A stretch of DNA of 64,000 nucleotides, taken from Solwaraspora sp. WMMD791. GTDB lineage: Bacteria > Actinomycetota > Actinomycetes > Mycobacteriales > Micromonosporaceae. The DNA lies in NCBI RefSeq assembly GCF_029581195.1, contig NZ_CP120737.1, positions 1,612,001 to 1,676,000 on the forward strand. Direction: 5' to 3'. Position numbers and translations under genes: made by a program. Below, one piece after another: positions 26,370 through 37,947 of this stretch. Under the pieces are notes generated by a model, which saw only the letters and a program-made list of their open reading frames with translations, ran no database searches and was not told where the DNA came from. The number at the start of each line of letters is the position of its first letter. Positions within the stretch are counted from its first letter, which is position 1.

Positions 26370-27583
26370 CGCTGGTCACCTCCGACCGAAGCGGTCGCGG
26401 TCGGCTGCGCCTGCGCGGGCGCCGAGATGTCGCCGGCGGCCGGCGAGACCGGGGCCGCGCCCGGTGGGCCGCCGGTGGACCGGCCGGGCCAGCGGTGCCG
26501 TACCGCCGACCAGCCGTCGGCGAGCAGCCCGGCCAGGCCCCGGGGTGCCCACATCATCACCGCGATGAACAGGCCACCGAGCAGGTAGAGCCAGCCCGAC
26601 GGCCACTGCTCGCTGAGCACCGTACTGCCGTAGTTGAACAGGATCGCCCCGCCGACCGCACCGACCAGCGAGAACCGCCCGCCGATGGCGACCGCGACCA
26701 GCATCTCGATCGACGGCACCACACCCAGGTCGGCCGGGCCGAGGATACCGACCACCGGCACGAACAACGCGCCGGCGATTCCGGCCATCGCCGCCGACAG
26801 GGCGTACACCAGGGTCTTGACCACGGCCGGGTCGTAGCCGAGGAACCGGACCCGGTCCTCGCCGTCGCGGATCGCGACCAGCAGCTTGCCGAACCGGGAG
26901 TGGGTGAGCTGCCAGGCGGCCAGGAACACCAGGCCGAGCGCGCCGACGCAGACGTAGTAGACGATCCGTTTCTGCGCCGGGTCGTACAGGTCCAGGCCGA
27001 AGAAGAACTGGACGTTGGTCAGGCCGTTGGTGCCGCCGGTGAGGCCCTGCTGGCCGACCAGCAGGATCACGAACGCGGCGGCCAGGGCCTGGGACAGTAC
27101 GGCGAAGTAGGCGCCCCGGACGCGTTGCCGGAACACCAGGGTGCCGAGGATCAACGCGACGGCGGTGGGTAGCACCACCACCATGGCCAGGGCGAAGAAC
27201 GGGTTACGGAACGGCGCCCAGATCGCCGGCAGGGTCTCCACCCCGCTCCACACCATGAAGTCGGGCAGGTTGCCCTCGCCGGCGTCGGCGAGTTTGAGGT
27301 ACATGCCCATGGCGTAGCCGCCGAGGCCGAAGAAGACGCCCTGGCCGAGGGTGAGCATGCCGCCGCGCCCCCAGGCCAGGTAGATGCCGACCGCGACGAT
27401 GGCGTAGCAGAGGTACTTGGCCAGCAGGTCCAGCCGGAACGGGCTGAGCGCCAGCGGCGCGACGACCAGCAGCACGACGCCGACGGTGACGAAGACGGCC
27501 GGGCCGGGCCACCGGGCGGCCGGGCGGGCGGTGAAGCGGGCGGCCGGCCGGGTGACGGCACCGGGCGTACGGGCGGCGCTCAT
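26366..27583 (-). CDS. urtC: Urea ABC transporter permease UrtC
   Basis: 405 residues from ATG 27583. About ten membrane helices; the family markers are ICYAIVAVGIYLAWGR-like YAIVAVGIYLAWGRGG, GQGVFFGLGGYAMGMYLKL and FDWFFGLDLYDP-like QFFFGLDLYDPAQK. The C-terminal 40 residues are a Pro/Ala-rich cytoplasmic extension. Partner of UrtB in the membrane. The start overlaps the end of urtB as ATGA. Confidence 0.95.
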   Translation of the reverse strand: MSAARTPGAVTRPAARFTARPAARWPGPAVFVTVGVVLLVVAPLALSPFRLDLLAKYLCYAIVAVGIYLAWGRGGMLTLGQGVFFGLGGYAMGMYLKLADAGEGNLPDFMVWSGVETLPAIWAPFRNPFFALAMVVVLPTAVALILGTLVFRQRVRGAYFAVLSQALAAAFVILLVGQQGLTGGTNGLTNVQFFFGLDLYDPAQKRIVYYVCVGALGLVFLAAWQLTHSRFGKLLVAIRDGEDRVRFLGYDPAVVKTLVYALSAAMAGIAGALFVPVVGILGPADLGVVPSIEMLVAVAIGGRFSLVGAVGGAILFNYGSTVLSEQWPSGWLYLLGGLFIAVMMWAPRGLAGLLADGWSAVRHRWPGRSTGGPPGAAPVSPAAGDISAPAQAQPTATASVGGDQR

Positions 27584-28455
27584 GTCAGCGCCCGGGAACG
27601 GAGGACGAACATGCCCTGTGGACGGAACTGGAGGAAGGCCACGATCACCGCGAAGACCACCACCTTGGCGAGGCTGGCATCGGTCCAGAATTCGACATAG
27701 CTGTTGATGACGCCGAGGGCGATCGCCGCGATGACCGCGCCGCGCAGCTGCCCGAGCCCCCCGGCCACGACGACGAGGAATGCGTCCACGATGTAGTAGG
27801 TGCCCAGCGACGGCCCGACCGGGCCGATCAGGGTCAGCGCCACCCCGGCGACGCCGGCCAGGCCGGAGCCGATGAAGAAGGTGAGCTGGTCGACCCGGTG
27901 GGTCGCCACCCCGGTCACCGCCGCGAGTTGACGGTTCTGCATCACCGCCCGCATCCGTCGGCCGTACGAGAGTTTGCTGAGGTAGAGCGAGATCGCCACC
28001 ACGCAGGCGACCGCGAGGACCATGATGAAGATCCGGTTGTACGGCAGCCGTACGCCGGCCACGTCGATCCCGCCGGTGAGCCAGCCGGGCGCGGTGACCT
28101 GCACGTTCGGCGCACCGAAGATGTCCCGGGCGAGCTGCTGCAGGATCAGGCTGACGCCGAAGGTGAGCAGCAGGGTGTCCAGGGGCCGACCGTAGAAGCG
28201 CCGGATCACCAGGCGTTCCAGGATCAGGCCCATGGTGCCGGCGATGAGGAACGCGACCGGCAGGGCGGTCGGGACGGCCTGCGCCCCGACCAGCCCCTGC
28301 AGCATGTACGCGGTGTAGGCGCCCGCCAGGATGAACTCCCCGTGGGCCATGTTGATGACGCCCATCTGCCCGAAGGTGAACGTCAGGCCCAGCGCGATCA
28401 GGAGCAGCACCGCTCCGATGCTCGCGCCGATGACCAGTTGGTTGAGTACCGCCAT
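27580..28455 (-). CDS. urtB: Urea ABC transporter permease UrtB
   Basis: 291 residues from ATG 28455, 8 nt after GGGAGG; an in-frame GTG at 28464 sits inside that ribosome-binding site and is rejected. Markers: LIALGLTFTFGQMGVINMAHGEFILAGAYTAY (part), LDTLLLTFGVSLILQQLARDIFG and MRAVMQNRQLAAVTGV, all typical of UrtB. It lies 33 bp after urtA on the same strand. Confidence 0.95.
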   Translation of the reverse strand: MAVLNQLVIGASIGAVLLLIALGLTFTFGQMGVINMAHGEFILAGAYTAYMLQGLVGAQAVPTALPVAFLIAGTMGLILERLVIRRFYGRPLDTLLLTFGVSLILQQLARDIFGAPNVQVTAPGWLTGGIDVAGVRLPYNRIFIMVLAVACVVAISLYLSKLSYGRRMRAVMQNRQLAAVTGVATHRVDQLTFFIGSGLAGVAGVALTLIGPVGPSLGTYYIVDAFLVVVAGGLGQLRGAVIAAIALGVINSYVEFWTDASLAKVVVFAVIVAFLQFRPQGMFVLRSRALT

Positions 28456-28488
28456 GGCGGGCACCTCCCTCCGCTTGCTACCGACCGG

Positions 28489-29712
28489 TCAGGACAGGCC
28501 TTCGGCCCAGTCGTACCCGGTCAGGTACGGGTCCGGCTTGATGGGTTCGCCGGAGTTCCACACCTCCTGGATCTGGCCGTCGGGCTGCACCACGCCGATC
28601 CGGGCCGTCTTGTAGACGTGCTGGTTGTCGCCGTCGATGGTGACCTTGCCTTCGGGGGCGTCGATGCTGATCCCGCCGGCGGCTTCCTTGACGGCTTCGA
28701 CCTCGGTGGTGCCGGCGGCCTCGACGGCGGCGGCCCACAGGTAGACGGCGTTGTAGCCGGCCTCCATCGGGTCGGAGGTGACCTTCTCGGCGCCGTACTT
28801 GGCCTTGAACGCCTCGACGAAGGCGGTGTTCCGTTCGCCTTCGGTGGTCTGGTAGTAGTTCCAGGCCACCAGGTGTCCGGCGACGTTCTCCGGGCCGATG
28901 CCGACGACCTCCTCCTCGGCGACGCTGACCGAGACGGTCGGCATCGTGTCGGCGGTGATGCCGGCGCTGGTCAGCTGCTTGAAGAAGGCGACGTTGCTGT
29001 CACCGTTGAGGGTGTTGAAGACCGCGTCGGGCTTGGCCTGCTGGAGTTTGTTGACCACGGTGCTGTACTCGGTGTGGCCCAGCGGGGTGTACTCCTCGCC
29101 GACGACCTGCATCCCGTTGGCCTCGGCGTACGCCTTGATGATCTTGTTCGCGGTGCGCGGGAAGACGTAGTCGCTGCCGACCAGGAAGATCGTCTGGTGG
29201 CCCTGCTCCTTGAGGTAGTCCAGGCCGGGCACGATCTGCTGGTTGGTGGTCGCTCCGGTGTAGAAGATGTACGGCGAGCTCTCCAGCCCTTCGTACTGCA
29301 CCGGGTACCACAGCAGCGCCTTGTTGCGCTCGAAGACCGGCAGCATCGCCTTGCGCGAGGCCGACGTCCAGCCACCGAAGACGGTGGCGACCTTGTCCTG
29401 GGATATGAGTTTCTGTGCCTTCTCCGCGAACGTGGGCCAGTCCGAGGCGCCGTCCTCGACGACGGGTTCGATCTGCTTGCCCAGTACGCCGCCGGCGGCG
29501 TTGATCTCCTCGATCGCGAGCAACTCTGCATCGCGTACGGTGACCTCGCTGATGGCCATGGTGCCGCTCAGCGAGTGCAGGATGCCGACCTTGATGGTGT
29601 CGGAGTCAGCGCCGCCACCCGAGGACGTGGGGTCCTCGGCACAGGCGGTCGCGGCGACCAATGTCGACAATATACAGAGTGCGGCGAGGCCGCCCCGGAA
29701 GCGTCGTGGCAT
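28489..29712 (-). CDS. urtA: Urea ABC transporter substrate-binding lipoprotein UrtA
   Basis: 407 residues from ATG 29712. The signal peptide ends with the lipobox LVAATAC (Cys about 24). The mature part is the type I periplasmic fold of the amide/urea-binding subfamily: [54 protein letters not shown] and [12 protein letters not shown], the last characteristic of UrtA/AmiC proteins. It captures urea outside the cell. First gene of the urt operon, with a GlnR-like site in its promoter. Confidence 0.95.
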   Translation of the reverse strand: MPRRFRGGLAALCILSTLVAATACAEDPTSSGGGADSDTIKVGILHSLSGTMAISEVTVRDAELLAIEEINAAGGVLGKQIEPVVEDGASDWPTFAEKAQKLISQDKVATVFGGWTSASRKAMLPVFERNKALLWYPVQYEGLESSPYIFYTGATTNQQIVPGLDYLKEQGHQTIFLVGSDYVFPRTANKIIKAYAEANGMQVVGEEYTPLGHTEYSTVVNKLQQAKPDAVFNTLNGDSNVAFFKQLTSAGITADTMPTVSVSVAEEEVVGIGPENVAGHLVAWNYYQTTEGERNTAFVEAFKAKYGAEKVTSDPMEAGYNAVYLWAAAVEAAGTTEVEAVKEAAGGISIDAPEGKVTIDGDNQHVYKTARIGVVQPDGQIQEVWNSGEPIKPDPYLTGYDWAEGLS

Positions 29713-29764
29713 CCAACTCCCCTTCAGCCGAAGTTGTGGGTGCCACGAAACGTAGGGAGGCGGA

Positions 29765-29803
29765 GTTTCACGAATCTCGACGTATCGATTTCCAACGCGT
29801 TAA
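29765..29803 (-). promoter_or_regulatory. GlnR-box-like sequence upstream of urtA
   Basis: On the minus strand the order is TTAAC-N6-GAAAT, then 6 nt, GTCGA-N7-GAAAC. This approximates the a1-b1-a2-b2 arrangement of actinobacterial GlnR sites, with one extra base in the second spacer. It lies 53-91 bp upstream of the urtA start. Its first half closely resembles the ureA site. Confidence 0.42.
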
Positions 29804-29843
29804 GCCCGCCTCACCGCGAACCTGAACGTTCGGTGAGGCGGGC
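29804..29843 (-). terminator. Hairpin terminator after the desaturase gene
   Basis: GCCCGCCTCACCG (29804-29816) pairs with CGGTGAGGCGGGC (29831-29843), and the inner GAAC/GTTC extends the stem past one bulged C. It lies 66 nt beyond the stop of the desaturase and ahead of the urtA promoter, insulating the two units. Confidence 0.75.
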
Positions 29844-29908
29844 CGTACGCTGCGTGTCAGCAGGCTGGGCTGTTTCCTGGTGGCCGTCGGCCGGGCCGTA
29901 CCCGCAGG

Positions 29909-30850
29909 TCAGCGGCCGCGGGCGCGGCGCTCCTCGCGACGGGCCTCGAACCGCGCGGCGGCGGTCTCCAGCTGGTCCATCTGCGCGGCCAGCTGCTCCC
30001 GGGCCGCCTCACCGTCGGCGTCCAGCCCGGTGACGTTCCAGATGTCCCACTGGCGCAGCACCGGCGCGAGCACCTCGTCGCGGTGCTGACGCAGGTCGTA
30101 GATGCCGGCCAGGGCGATCGCCACCGACTTGCGGGCGAAGCCGTCGATCCCGGCACCGGGCATCTGGAAGTCGGCGACCACGTCGGCGACCGCCCGCATC
30201 GCCTGACTCGGCGCCAGCTCGAACGCCGCGCCGAGCAGGTTGCGGTAGAACATCATGTGCAGGTTCTCGTCGGCGGCGACCCGGGCGAGCAGCCGCTCGC
30301 AGTGCGGGTCACCGGTGGCCTTGCCGGTGTTGCGGTGCGAGATCCGGGTCGCCAACTCCTGGAACGACACGTACGCCAGGGAGTGCAGCACCTCGTCGCC
30401 GTGGACGTTGGCGTACCCGTTGGACATGTGCTCCATCCGGGCCCGCTCCAACGCCACCGGGTCGACCGCCCGGGTCACGGTCAGGTAGTCACGGATGGCG
30501 ATGCCGTGCCGCCCCTCCTCGGCGGTCCACCGGTGCACCCAGGTACCCCAGGCACCGTCGCGACCGAACAGGCTGGCGATCTCGTGGTGGTAGGACGGCA
30601 GGTTGTCCTCGGTCAGCAGGTTGACGATCAGCGCGGTCCGCGCGATGTCGGGGATCTGCGAGTCGGTCGGCGACCACGGCTCGCCGCCGAGCAGTCCGTC
30701 GAAGGTGCGCCCCTCACTCCACGGCACGTACTCGTGCGGGAACCACTCCTTGGCCAGACCGAGATGCCGGTTGAGGTTGTCGGCGACCACCGGTTCGAGC
30801 TCGATGAGCAGCGCGGTCTGGGACATCGGGGCGGTGGCGGCGACGGTCAA
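29909..30850 (-). CDS. Acyl-ACP desaturase (ferritin-like diiron enzyme)
   Basis: 313 residues from TTG 30850, which has GGGAG 7-8 nt upstream; an internal ATG at 30826 is the alternative. The FA_desaturase_2 fold shows two diiron half-sites: TAEEGRHGIAIRDYL and, after the intervening ligand in SFQELATRISH, VAADENLHMMFYR. It resembles mycobacterial DesA1/DesA2, soluble enzymes that introduce a double bond into acyl-ACP. The C-terminus is a charged coiled coil. Regulation is probably through the 35-bp palindrome just upstream; a hairpin closes the unit. Confidence 0.88.
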   Translation of the reverse strand: MTVAATAPMSQTALLIELEPVVADNLNRHLGLAKEWFPHEYVPWSEGRTFDGLLGGEPWSPTDSQIPDIARTALIVNLLTEDNLPSYHHEIASLFGRDGAWGTWVHRWTAEEGRHGIAIRDYLTVTRAVDPVALERARMEHMSNGYANVHGDEVLHSLAYVSFQELATRISHRNTGKATGDPHCERLLARVAADENLHMMFYRNLLGAAFELAPSQAMRAVADVVADFQMPGAGIDGFARKSVAIALAGIYDLRQHRDEVLAPVLRQWDIWNVTGLDADGEAAREQLAAQMDQLETAAARFEARREERRARGR

Positions 30851-30873
30851 CGACTTTCTCCCAACACGACAAC

Positions 30874-30908
30874 AACCTACGGCTACGTAACTTACGCAAC
30901 CGTAGGTT
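30874..30908. promoter_or_regulatory. 35-bp nested palindrome, probable operator of the desaturase gene
   Basis: Symmetric about C30891: AACCTACGG/CCGTAGGTT outer arms (30874-30882, 30900-30908) and CGTAA/TTACG inner arms, with 15 of 17 base pairs matching. It lies 24 bp upstream of the TTG start, overlapping the expected promoter. The size fits a TetR-type repressor, as for fatty-acid desaturase control; the repressor gene is not in the window. Confidence 0.65.
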
Positions 30909-30969
30909 ATCCGCTGCCGTCGCCGCCACTTCTCCCAGCGGAATTACGGCTAACGTGATTGGTTGTCCG

Positions 30970-32331
30970 CTATGTCGCTGACCCGGAGGTCATCGGTGCC
31001 GGGCCGGAGACCACCGGAGCGAGATCTCCCGGGGCCGGCAGCCAGGCGTCGGCCGCCGCCGCGACCTGCTCCCCCGACCGGATGTCCTTGACGCTGTCCG
31101 GCTCGCCGTCCACCCCGAGGAACCAGACGTACGGAATGCCGCGCCGCTGCGCGTACCGGATCTGCTTGCCGAACTTGGCCGCCGACGGTGACACCTCGGC
31201 CGCGATCCCCCGACGGCGCAGCGCGTCGGCCACCCGGTTGCCGGCCGGCCGATCGGCCTCGGCCGGCAGCGCCACCAGCACGCAGGTCGGCACCGGGCGG
31301 GAGATCGACAGCGCGTCGGCACCGAACAGCAGCCCCAGCAGCCGGGACACCCCGATCGAGATGCCCACCCCAGGGAAGCGGTCCGCCCCGGCCGAGGCGA
31401 GATCGTCGTAGCGGCCCCCCGAGCAGATCGAGCCGAACCGCTCGTACCCCTGCAGTTGGGTCTCGTAGACCGTACCGGTGTAGTAGTCCAGCCCTCGGGC
31501 GATCCGCAGATCGGCGACGCACAGGCCGGGCGCGTGCGCGGCCGCCGTCTGCAGCACCGCGACAAGCTCTGCCAGCCCTTCGTCGAGCAGCGGGTGCGCG
31601 ACACCGAGGCCGCGCACCGCGTCGTCGATCGAGGCGTCCGGCGCGGAGATCTCCGCCAGTGACAGGCAGGCCTTCGCCTGGCTCTCGCTGGCACCGGCCG
31701 TGCTCATCAGCAGCTCGGCCACCCGCTGCGGGCCGAGCTTGTCGAGCTTGTCGATCGCCCGCAGCGCGGCGTCCGGATCGGTCAACCCGATCCCCCGGTA
31801 GAAACCTTCGCAGACCTTGCGGTTGTTGACCTGGATCCGCACCGGCGGGATCGGCAGACTCGCCAGCGCGTCACCGATGATCAACGGAAGCTCGGCCTCG
31901 TGGTGCGGCGCCAACTCGTCGCGGTCGACGATGTCGATGTCGGCCTGCAGGAACTCACGGTAACGGCCCTCCTGCGGTCGCTCCCCGCGCCACACCTTCT
32001 GAATCTGGTAGCGGCGGAACGGGAACTGCAGCTTGCCGGCGTTCTCCAGCACGTAGCGGGCGAACGGCACGGTCAGGTCGAAGTGCAGCCCGAGGGCGTC
32101 GTCGCCGGTCTGCGCGTCCGGATCGGCCTGCAGCCGACGCAGCAGGTACACCTCCTTCGAGGTCTCCCCCTTGCGCAGCAGTTGGTCCAGGGGCTCGACC
32201 GCGCGGGTCTCCAGCGGGGCGAACCCGTACAGCTCGAAGGTGCGGCGCAGCCGGTCGATCACGTACTGCTCGATCATCCGCTGCGGGGGCAGCCACTCCG
32301 GGAAGCCGGAGATCGGCCGGGGCTTGCTCAT
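30970..32331 (-). CDS. hisS: Histidyl-tRNA synthetase
   Basis: 453 residues from ATG 32331, with AAGGA 8 nt upstream; a GTG at 32349 overlaps the preceding stop and would add six residues. Class II HisRS: N-terminal ISGFPEWLPPQR, motif 2 YQIQKVWRGERPQEGRYREFLQADIDIV (part), HisA-type LRIARGLDYYTGTVYE and motif 3 GVGISIGVSRLLGLLFG. The C-terminal anticodon domain follows. It is of the longer archaeal/eukaryote-like HisRS branch judging by the N-terminal sequence, which is an impression only. Coupled to the MBL gene upstream. Confidence 0.95.
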   Translation of the reverse strand: MSKPRPISGFPEWLPPQRMIEQYVIDRLRRTFELYGFAPLETRAVEPLDQLLRKGETSKEVYLLRRLQADPDAQTGDDALGLHFDLTVPFARYVLENAGKLQFPFRRYQIQKVWRGERPQEGRYREFLQADIDIVDRDELAPHHEAELPLIIGDALASLPIPPVRIQVNNRKVCEGFYRGIGLTDPDAALRAIDKLDKLGPQRVAELLMSTAGASESQAKACLSLAEISAPDASIDDAVRGLGVAHPLLDEGLAELVAVLQTAAAHAPGLCVADLRIARGLDYYTGTVYETQLQGYERFGSICSGGRYDDLASAGADRFPGVGISIGVSRLLGLLFGADALSISRPVPTCVLVALPAEADRPAGNRVADALRRRGIAAEVSPSAAKFGKQIRYAQRRGIPYVWFLGVDGEPDSVKDIRSGEQVAAAADAWLPAPGDLAPVVSGPAPMTSGSAT

Positions 32332-32345
32332 CAGGTGCGTCCTTG

Positions 32346-33062
32346 TCACAGTCCGGTACGGCGGGCCGGCGCGGCGGTGTCGCCGCCAGCGGCCTCCTTG
32401 AGGTACGGGTTGCTCACGCGTTCCCGGCCGATGGTGGTGGCCGGGCCGTGGCCGGGGAGCACCACGGTGTCGTCGGCCAACGGCAGGATCTTGTCGCGCA
32501 GGCTGGTCATCATCGACGGCATGCTGCCGCCGGGCAGGTCGGTGCGGCCGATGGAGCCGGCGAACAGCACGTCACCGGAGAGGCAGACCTGCTCGGCCTC
32601 CCAGGGCGAGCCGGTGCCGGGCAGCCGGAACAGCACCGATCCGCCGGTATGGCCGGGGGCATGGTCGACGCTGATCTCCAGGCCGGCGAGCAGCAGCGTG
32701 GCGCCGTCGGTCAGTTCGGCCACGTCGTCGGGTTCGCTGTACGGCAGCCGACCGCCGAACATCGCGGTCAGGTCGGCCGACAGGCCCTTGGCCGGGTCGG
32801 CGAGCATCTCCCGGTCGCCCGGATGGACGTACGCGGTGATACCCCGCGCCCCGCAGACCGGCGCCACCGAGAAGGTGTGGTCGAGATGGCCGTGGGTGAG
32901 CAGCACGGCGGCCGGCTGCAGCCGGTACTCGTCCAGTGCCTGCTCCAGCTGGTCCAGTACGCCGATGCCGGGGTCGACGACGACACACTGCTCGCCCGGC
33001 CCGGTCGCCACCAGATAGCAGTTGGTGCCGAAGGCCTGCGCCGGGAAACCAGTGATGAGCAC
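32346..33062 (-). CDS. MBL-fold hydrolase (glyoxalase II-like)
   Basis: 238 residues from GTG 33062. The zinc-binding set is complete: THGHLDHT, the later DHAPGHTGGS histidine, SGDVLF aspartate and LPGHGP histidine. This order and the 230-residue length fit hydroxyacylglutathione hydrolase-like enzymes; in actinobacteria the thiol substrate is uncertain. It sits just upstream of hisS, a conserved neighbourhood in actinobacteria, and they share a GTGA-type overlap if hisS starts at 32349. Confidence 0.87.
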   Translation of the reverse strand: MLITGFPAQAFGTNCYLVATGPGEQCVVVDPGIGVLDQLEQALDEYRLQPAAVLLTHGHLDHTFSVAPVCGARGITAYVHPGDREMLADPAKGLSADLTAMFGGRLPYSEPDDVAELTDGATLLLAGLEISVDHAPGHTGGSVLFRLPGTGSPWEAEQVCLSGDVLFAGSIGRTDLPGGSMPSMMTSLRDKILPLADDTVVLPGHGPATTIGRERVSNPYLKEAAGGDTAAPARRTGL

Positions 33063-33355
33063 GCCCCTGCCTCCTCCCGGCCTGCCCGCACGACGGGTCG
33101 GGCAGCACCGTGGCCGAGCCTAACGGTCGGTGGCACCGGACGTGCGGTGGCACACCTGCCGGGCCGGCGCGCACACCGGCAGACGCATCCGTCACAATGA
33201 TGATCTCCGATTGGATACGGAGCGGACCTCATACAACAATTTCCCAGCGGATACCCGTACACTCTGGCGGGCATGTGGCGTGGCGCACCGCAAAGGCGCC
33301 CGGATCCGGCGCGCCCGCCACTGGACGCGGGGACGAACACGAAAGGGGAGCACGG

Positions 33356-34270
33356 GTGGCTTCCAGCAGGGACCGGCAGCGCAAGTTGGCGCGGGCGAAG
33401 CTCGACCGGCAGATGGCCCGGCGTGCCGCCAGCGCGCGGCGCAAGCGGCGGATCCGCGCCGGGTTGGGTGCCGGCCTCGCGGTGCTGGTGATCACCGCCG
33501 GTTCGGCCTGGGCCCTCGGTGCCTTCGACCGCGAGCCGGAGACCACCACGGAGGCGGGCAGCACCTGCACCTGGACGCCGCAGGACCCGGCGGCCAACAG
33601 CAACCTGACCGACGTCGGGACGCCCGAGTCCGTCAACCCGCCGAACCGTGGCGTCCAGCCGATGACGATCACCACCAGCATCGGTGAGCCGATCACCGTG
33701 GAGCTCGACCTGGCCGCCGCCCCCTGCGCGGCTGCCAACTTCGCCCACCTGGCCAGCCGTAACTTCTTCGACGACACCACCTGCCACGAGATCACCGACG
33801 AGGGCGCCATCCTCTGCGGCGACCCGAGCGGCACCGGGCAGGGCGGGCCGACGTACTCGTACTTCAGCGAGAACGTGCCGGTCGCACCGCAGGTGGACCC
33901 GTCGGCGGACCCGACCGTGGATCCGGCGGACCAGCCGCCGCTCTACCCGGCCGGTACGGTGGTCGCGGTCGGCGTGCCGCAGGGCACCAATGGCAGTCAG
34001 TTCAAGATTTTCTTCAAGGACTTCACCACCGAGTTCCCCAGCTACCCGATCATCGGTAAGGTCACCGCCGGCATGGCCACGGTCGACCAGATCGGCGCGC
34101 TCCCCCGGGTGGACAATGGCAGCGGGGCGCAGGTGAAGCCGGAGACCGACGTCGTCATCCAGAGTCTGACCGTCGGCGAGCCGGTCGAAGAGCCGTCGCC
34201 GTCGGCCAGCCCGGAACCGGACCCGTCGGCCAGCCCGGAACCGGACCCGTCGGCCAGCACCGCGTCCTGA
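33356..34270 (+). CDS. Membrane-anchored cyclophilin-like protein, catalytic residues degenerate
   Basis: 304 residues from GTG 33356 with GGGGAG upstream. A basic, coiled cytoplasmic head (about 1-38), one membrane helix (about 39-60), then a cyclophilin-type domain. Compared with its neighbour, the segment around the catalytic arginine reads CHEITDEGAILCGDP instead of CHRMFPGMLQCGDP, and NGSQFKIFF replaces NGSQFFFIY. The key Arg and Phe are therefore lost, and peptidyl-prolyl isomerase activity is doubtful. The tail is a repeat of PSASPEPD units. Probably acts outside the membrane as a chaperone or binding protein. Confidence 0.8.
   Translation: MASSRDRQRKLARAKLDRQMARRAASARRKRRIRAGLGAGLAVLVITAGSAWALGAFDREPETTTEAGSTCTWTPQDPAANSNLTDVGTPESVNPPNRGVQPMTITTSIGEPITVELDLAAAPCAAANFAHLASRNFFDDTTCHEITDEGAILCGDPSGTGQGGPTYSYFSENVPVAPQVDPSADPTVDPADQPPLYPAGTVVAVGVPQGTNGSQFKIFFKDFTTEFPSYPIIGKVTAGMATVDQIGALPRVDNGSGAQVKPETDVVIQSLTVGEPVEEPSPSASPEPDPSASPEPDPSASTAS
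34199..34258 (+). repeat. 24-bp tandem repeat at the 3' end of the first cyclophilin gene
   Basis: Two full identical 24-bp units (34199-34222, 34223-34246) and a half unit (34247-34258) encode PSASPEPD repeats in the disordered C-terminus. Identity between copies suggests recent slippage. Confidence 0.9.
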
Positions 34271-34314
34271 CGATGACAGTCAGCACCAGATAACCCGATT
34301 CCAGGAGGACCACC

Positions 34315-35142
34315 GTGACGTCGACCAGGGAGCGGCAGCGGGCCGCTGCTCGGGCCCGCCTCGAAAAGGAGATGGCCGAGCGCGCTGCGGCTGCCCGCAA
34401 GCGCCGCCAGTTGCAGGCCGGTATCGGTGCCGGTGTCGCCCTGCTGCTCGTCGTGGCCGGCACGGTGTGGCTGGTCGCCAGCCTCGGCGACGACGAGACC
34501 GAGACCCCGCAGGCCGACAGCGATCCGGCCGGCACCACCTGCGTGTGGAACGAGATCCCCGCCGAGCAGCGCAGCCCCACCGTCAAGGACGTGGGACTGC
34601 CGCCGACCACCACCCCACCGGACACCGGCACCCAGGTGATCACGCTGGACACCAACTTCGGTGAGGTCCAGGTGACGATGAACCTGGCCGAGGTGCCGTG
34701 CACGGCGGCCAGCTTCAGCCACCTGGCGAGCAACCAGTTCTGGGACAACACCAAGTGCCACCGGATGTTCCCGGGCATGCTGCAGTGCGGTGACCCGAGC
34801 GCCACCGGCGAGGGGTACCGGGACAGCGACGGCACCGGCGGGCCGAGCTACCAGTACGCCAACGAGAACCTGCCGGTCGACGACCGGCCCGCCTACCCGG
34901 CCGGGGTGGTGGCGATGGCCAACAGCGGTCCGGACACCAACGGCAGCCAGTTCTTCTTCATCTACCAGGACGTCGAACTGAGCCCCGACTACACGGTCGT
35001 CGGGCAGGTCACTCAGGGTCTCGAGGTGATCCAGGAGGCGACCGAGGCCGGACACGACGGCGCGTTCGACCCGTCCCCCGGCGGCGGTCACCCCAACAAC
35101 GACATCCTGATCAACAGCTTGACCGTCAGCGAACCGCAGTGA
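34315..35142 (+). CDS. Membrane-anchored peptidyl-prolyl cis-trans isomerase (cyclophilin)
   Basis: 275 residues from GTG 34315 with AGGAGG upstream. Same plan as the preceding gene: basic coiled head (about 1-38), one membrane helix (about 39-60), extracytoplasmic cyclophilin domain. Active-site elements are kept: CHRMFPGMLQCGDPSATG with the catalytic Arg, GVVAMANSGPDTNGSQFFFIY, and DYTVVGQVTQGLEVI. It likely assists folding of secreted proteins. The 38-residue heads of both paralogues are alike (RERQR..AARARLEKEMAER), pointing to tandem duplication. Confidence 0.9.
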   Translation: MTSTRERQRAAARARLEKEMAERAAAARKRRQLQAGIGAGVALLLVVAGTVWLVASLGDDETETPQADSDPAGTTCVWNEIPAEQRSPTVKDVGLPPTTTPPDTGTQVITLDTNFGEVQVTMNLAEVPCTAASFSHLASNQFWDNTKCHRMFPGMLQCGDPSATGEGYRDSDGTGGPSYQYANENLPVDDRPAYPAGVVAMANSGPDTNGSQFFFIYQDVELSPDYTVVGQVTQGLEVIQEATEAGHDGAFDPSPGGGHPNNDILINSLTVSEPQ

Positions 35143-35176
35143 CCGTGCCGCGGTAGCGGTCAGCCTGCGGACCACC

Positions 35177-35220
35177 GGGTCCGGTTCCTCCGTCGGTACG
35201 CCGACGCGGGAACCGGACCC
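35177..35220. terminator. Bidirectional terminator between cyclophilin and relA genes
   Basis: Perfect 12-bp outer stem GGGTCCGGTTCC/GGAACCGGACCC (35177-35188, 35209-35220) encloses a second perfect stem CGTCGG-TACG-CCGACG (35191-35206). It lies between two convergent genes ending at 35142 and 35253. Confidence 0.85.
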
Positions 35221-35252
35221 GATGGCGTCTGTGCCGGAGAGCCGGCGGGATC

Positions 35253-37772
<2,520 letters not shown>

Positions 37773-37947
37773 CGGCCTCCCTCACCTCTGCCGGATGTGA
37801 GCCGACCGTATCCGGCCGGACTGCTGCCGCGCTAGCCAGGGGGAACCGCCCCTGACTGACAGGGACCGCAATATTACCCGTCCGGCCTGTGCCGTGCCCG
37901 CCAGCCGGGCCGGTCGTGACGAACGGATCACCGTACGCGGGGGAAGG

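Noticed and set aside
27898-30033. Long plus-strand frame across urtB, urtA and part of the desaturase
   Set aside because: It spans several real genes and a terminator, and has no domain.
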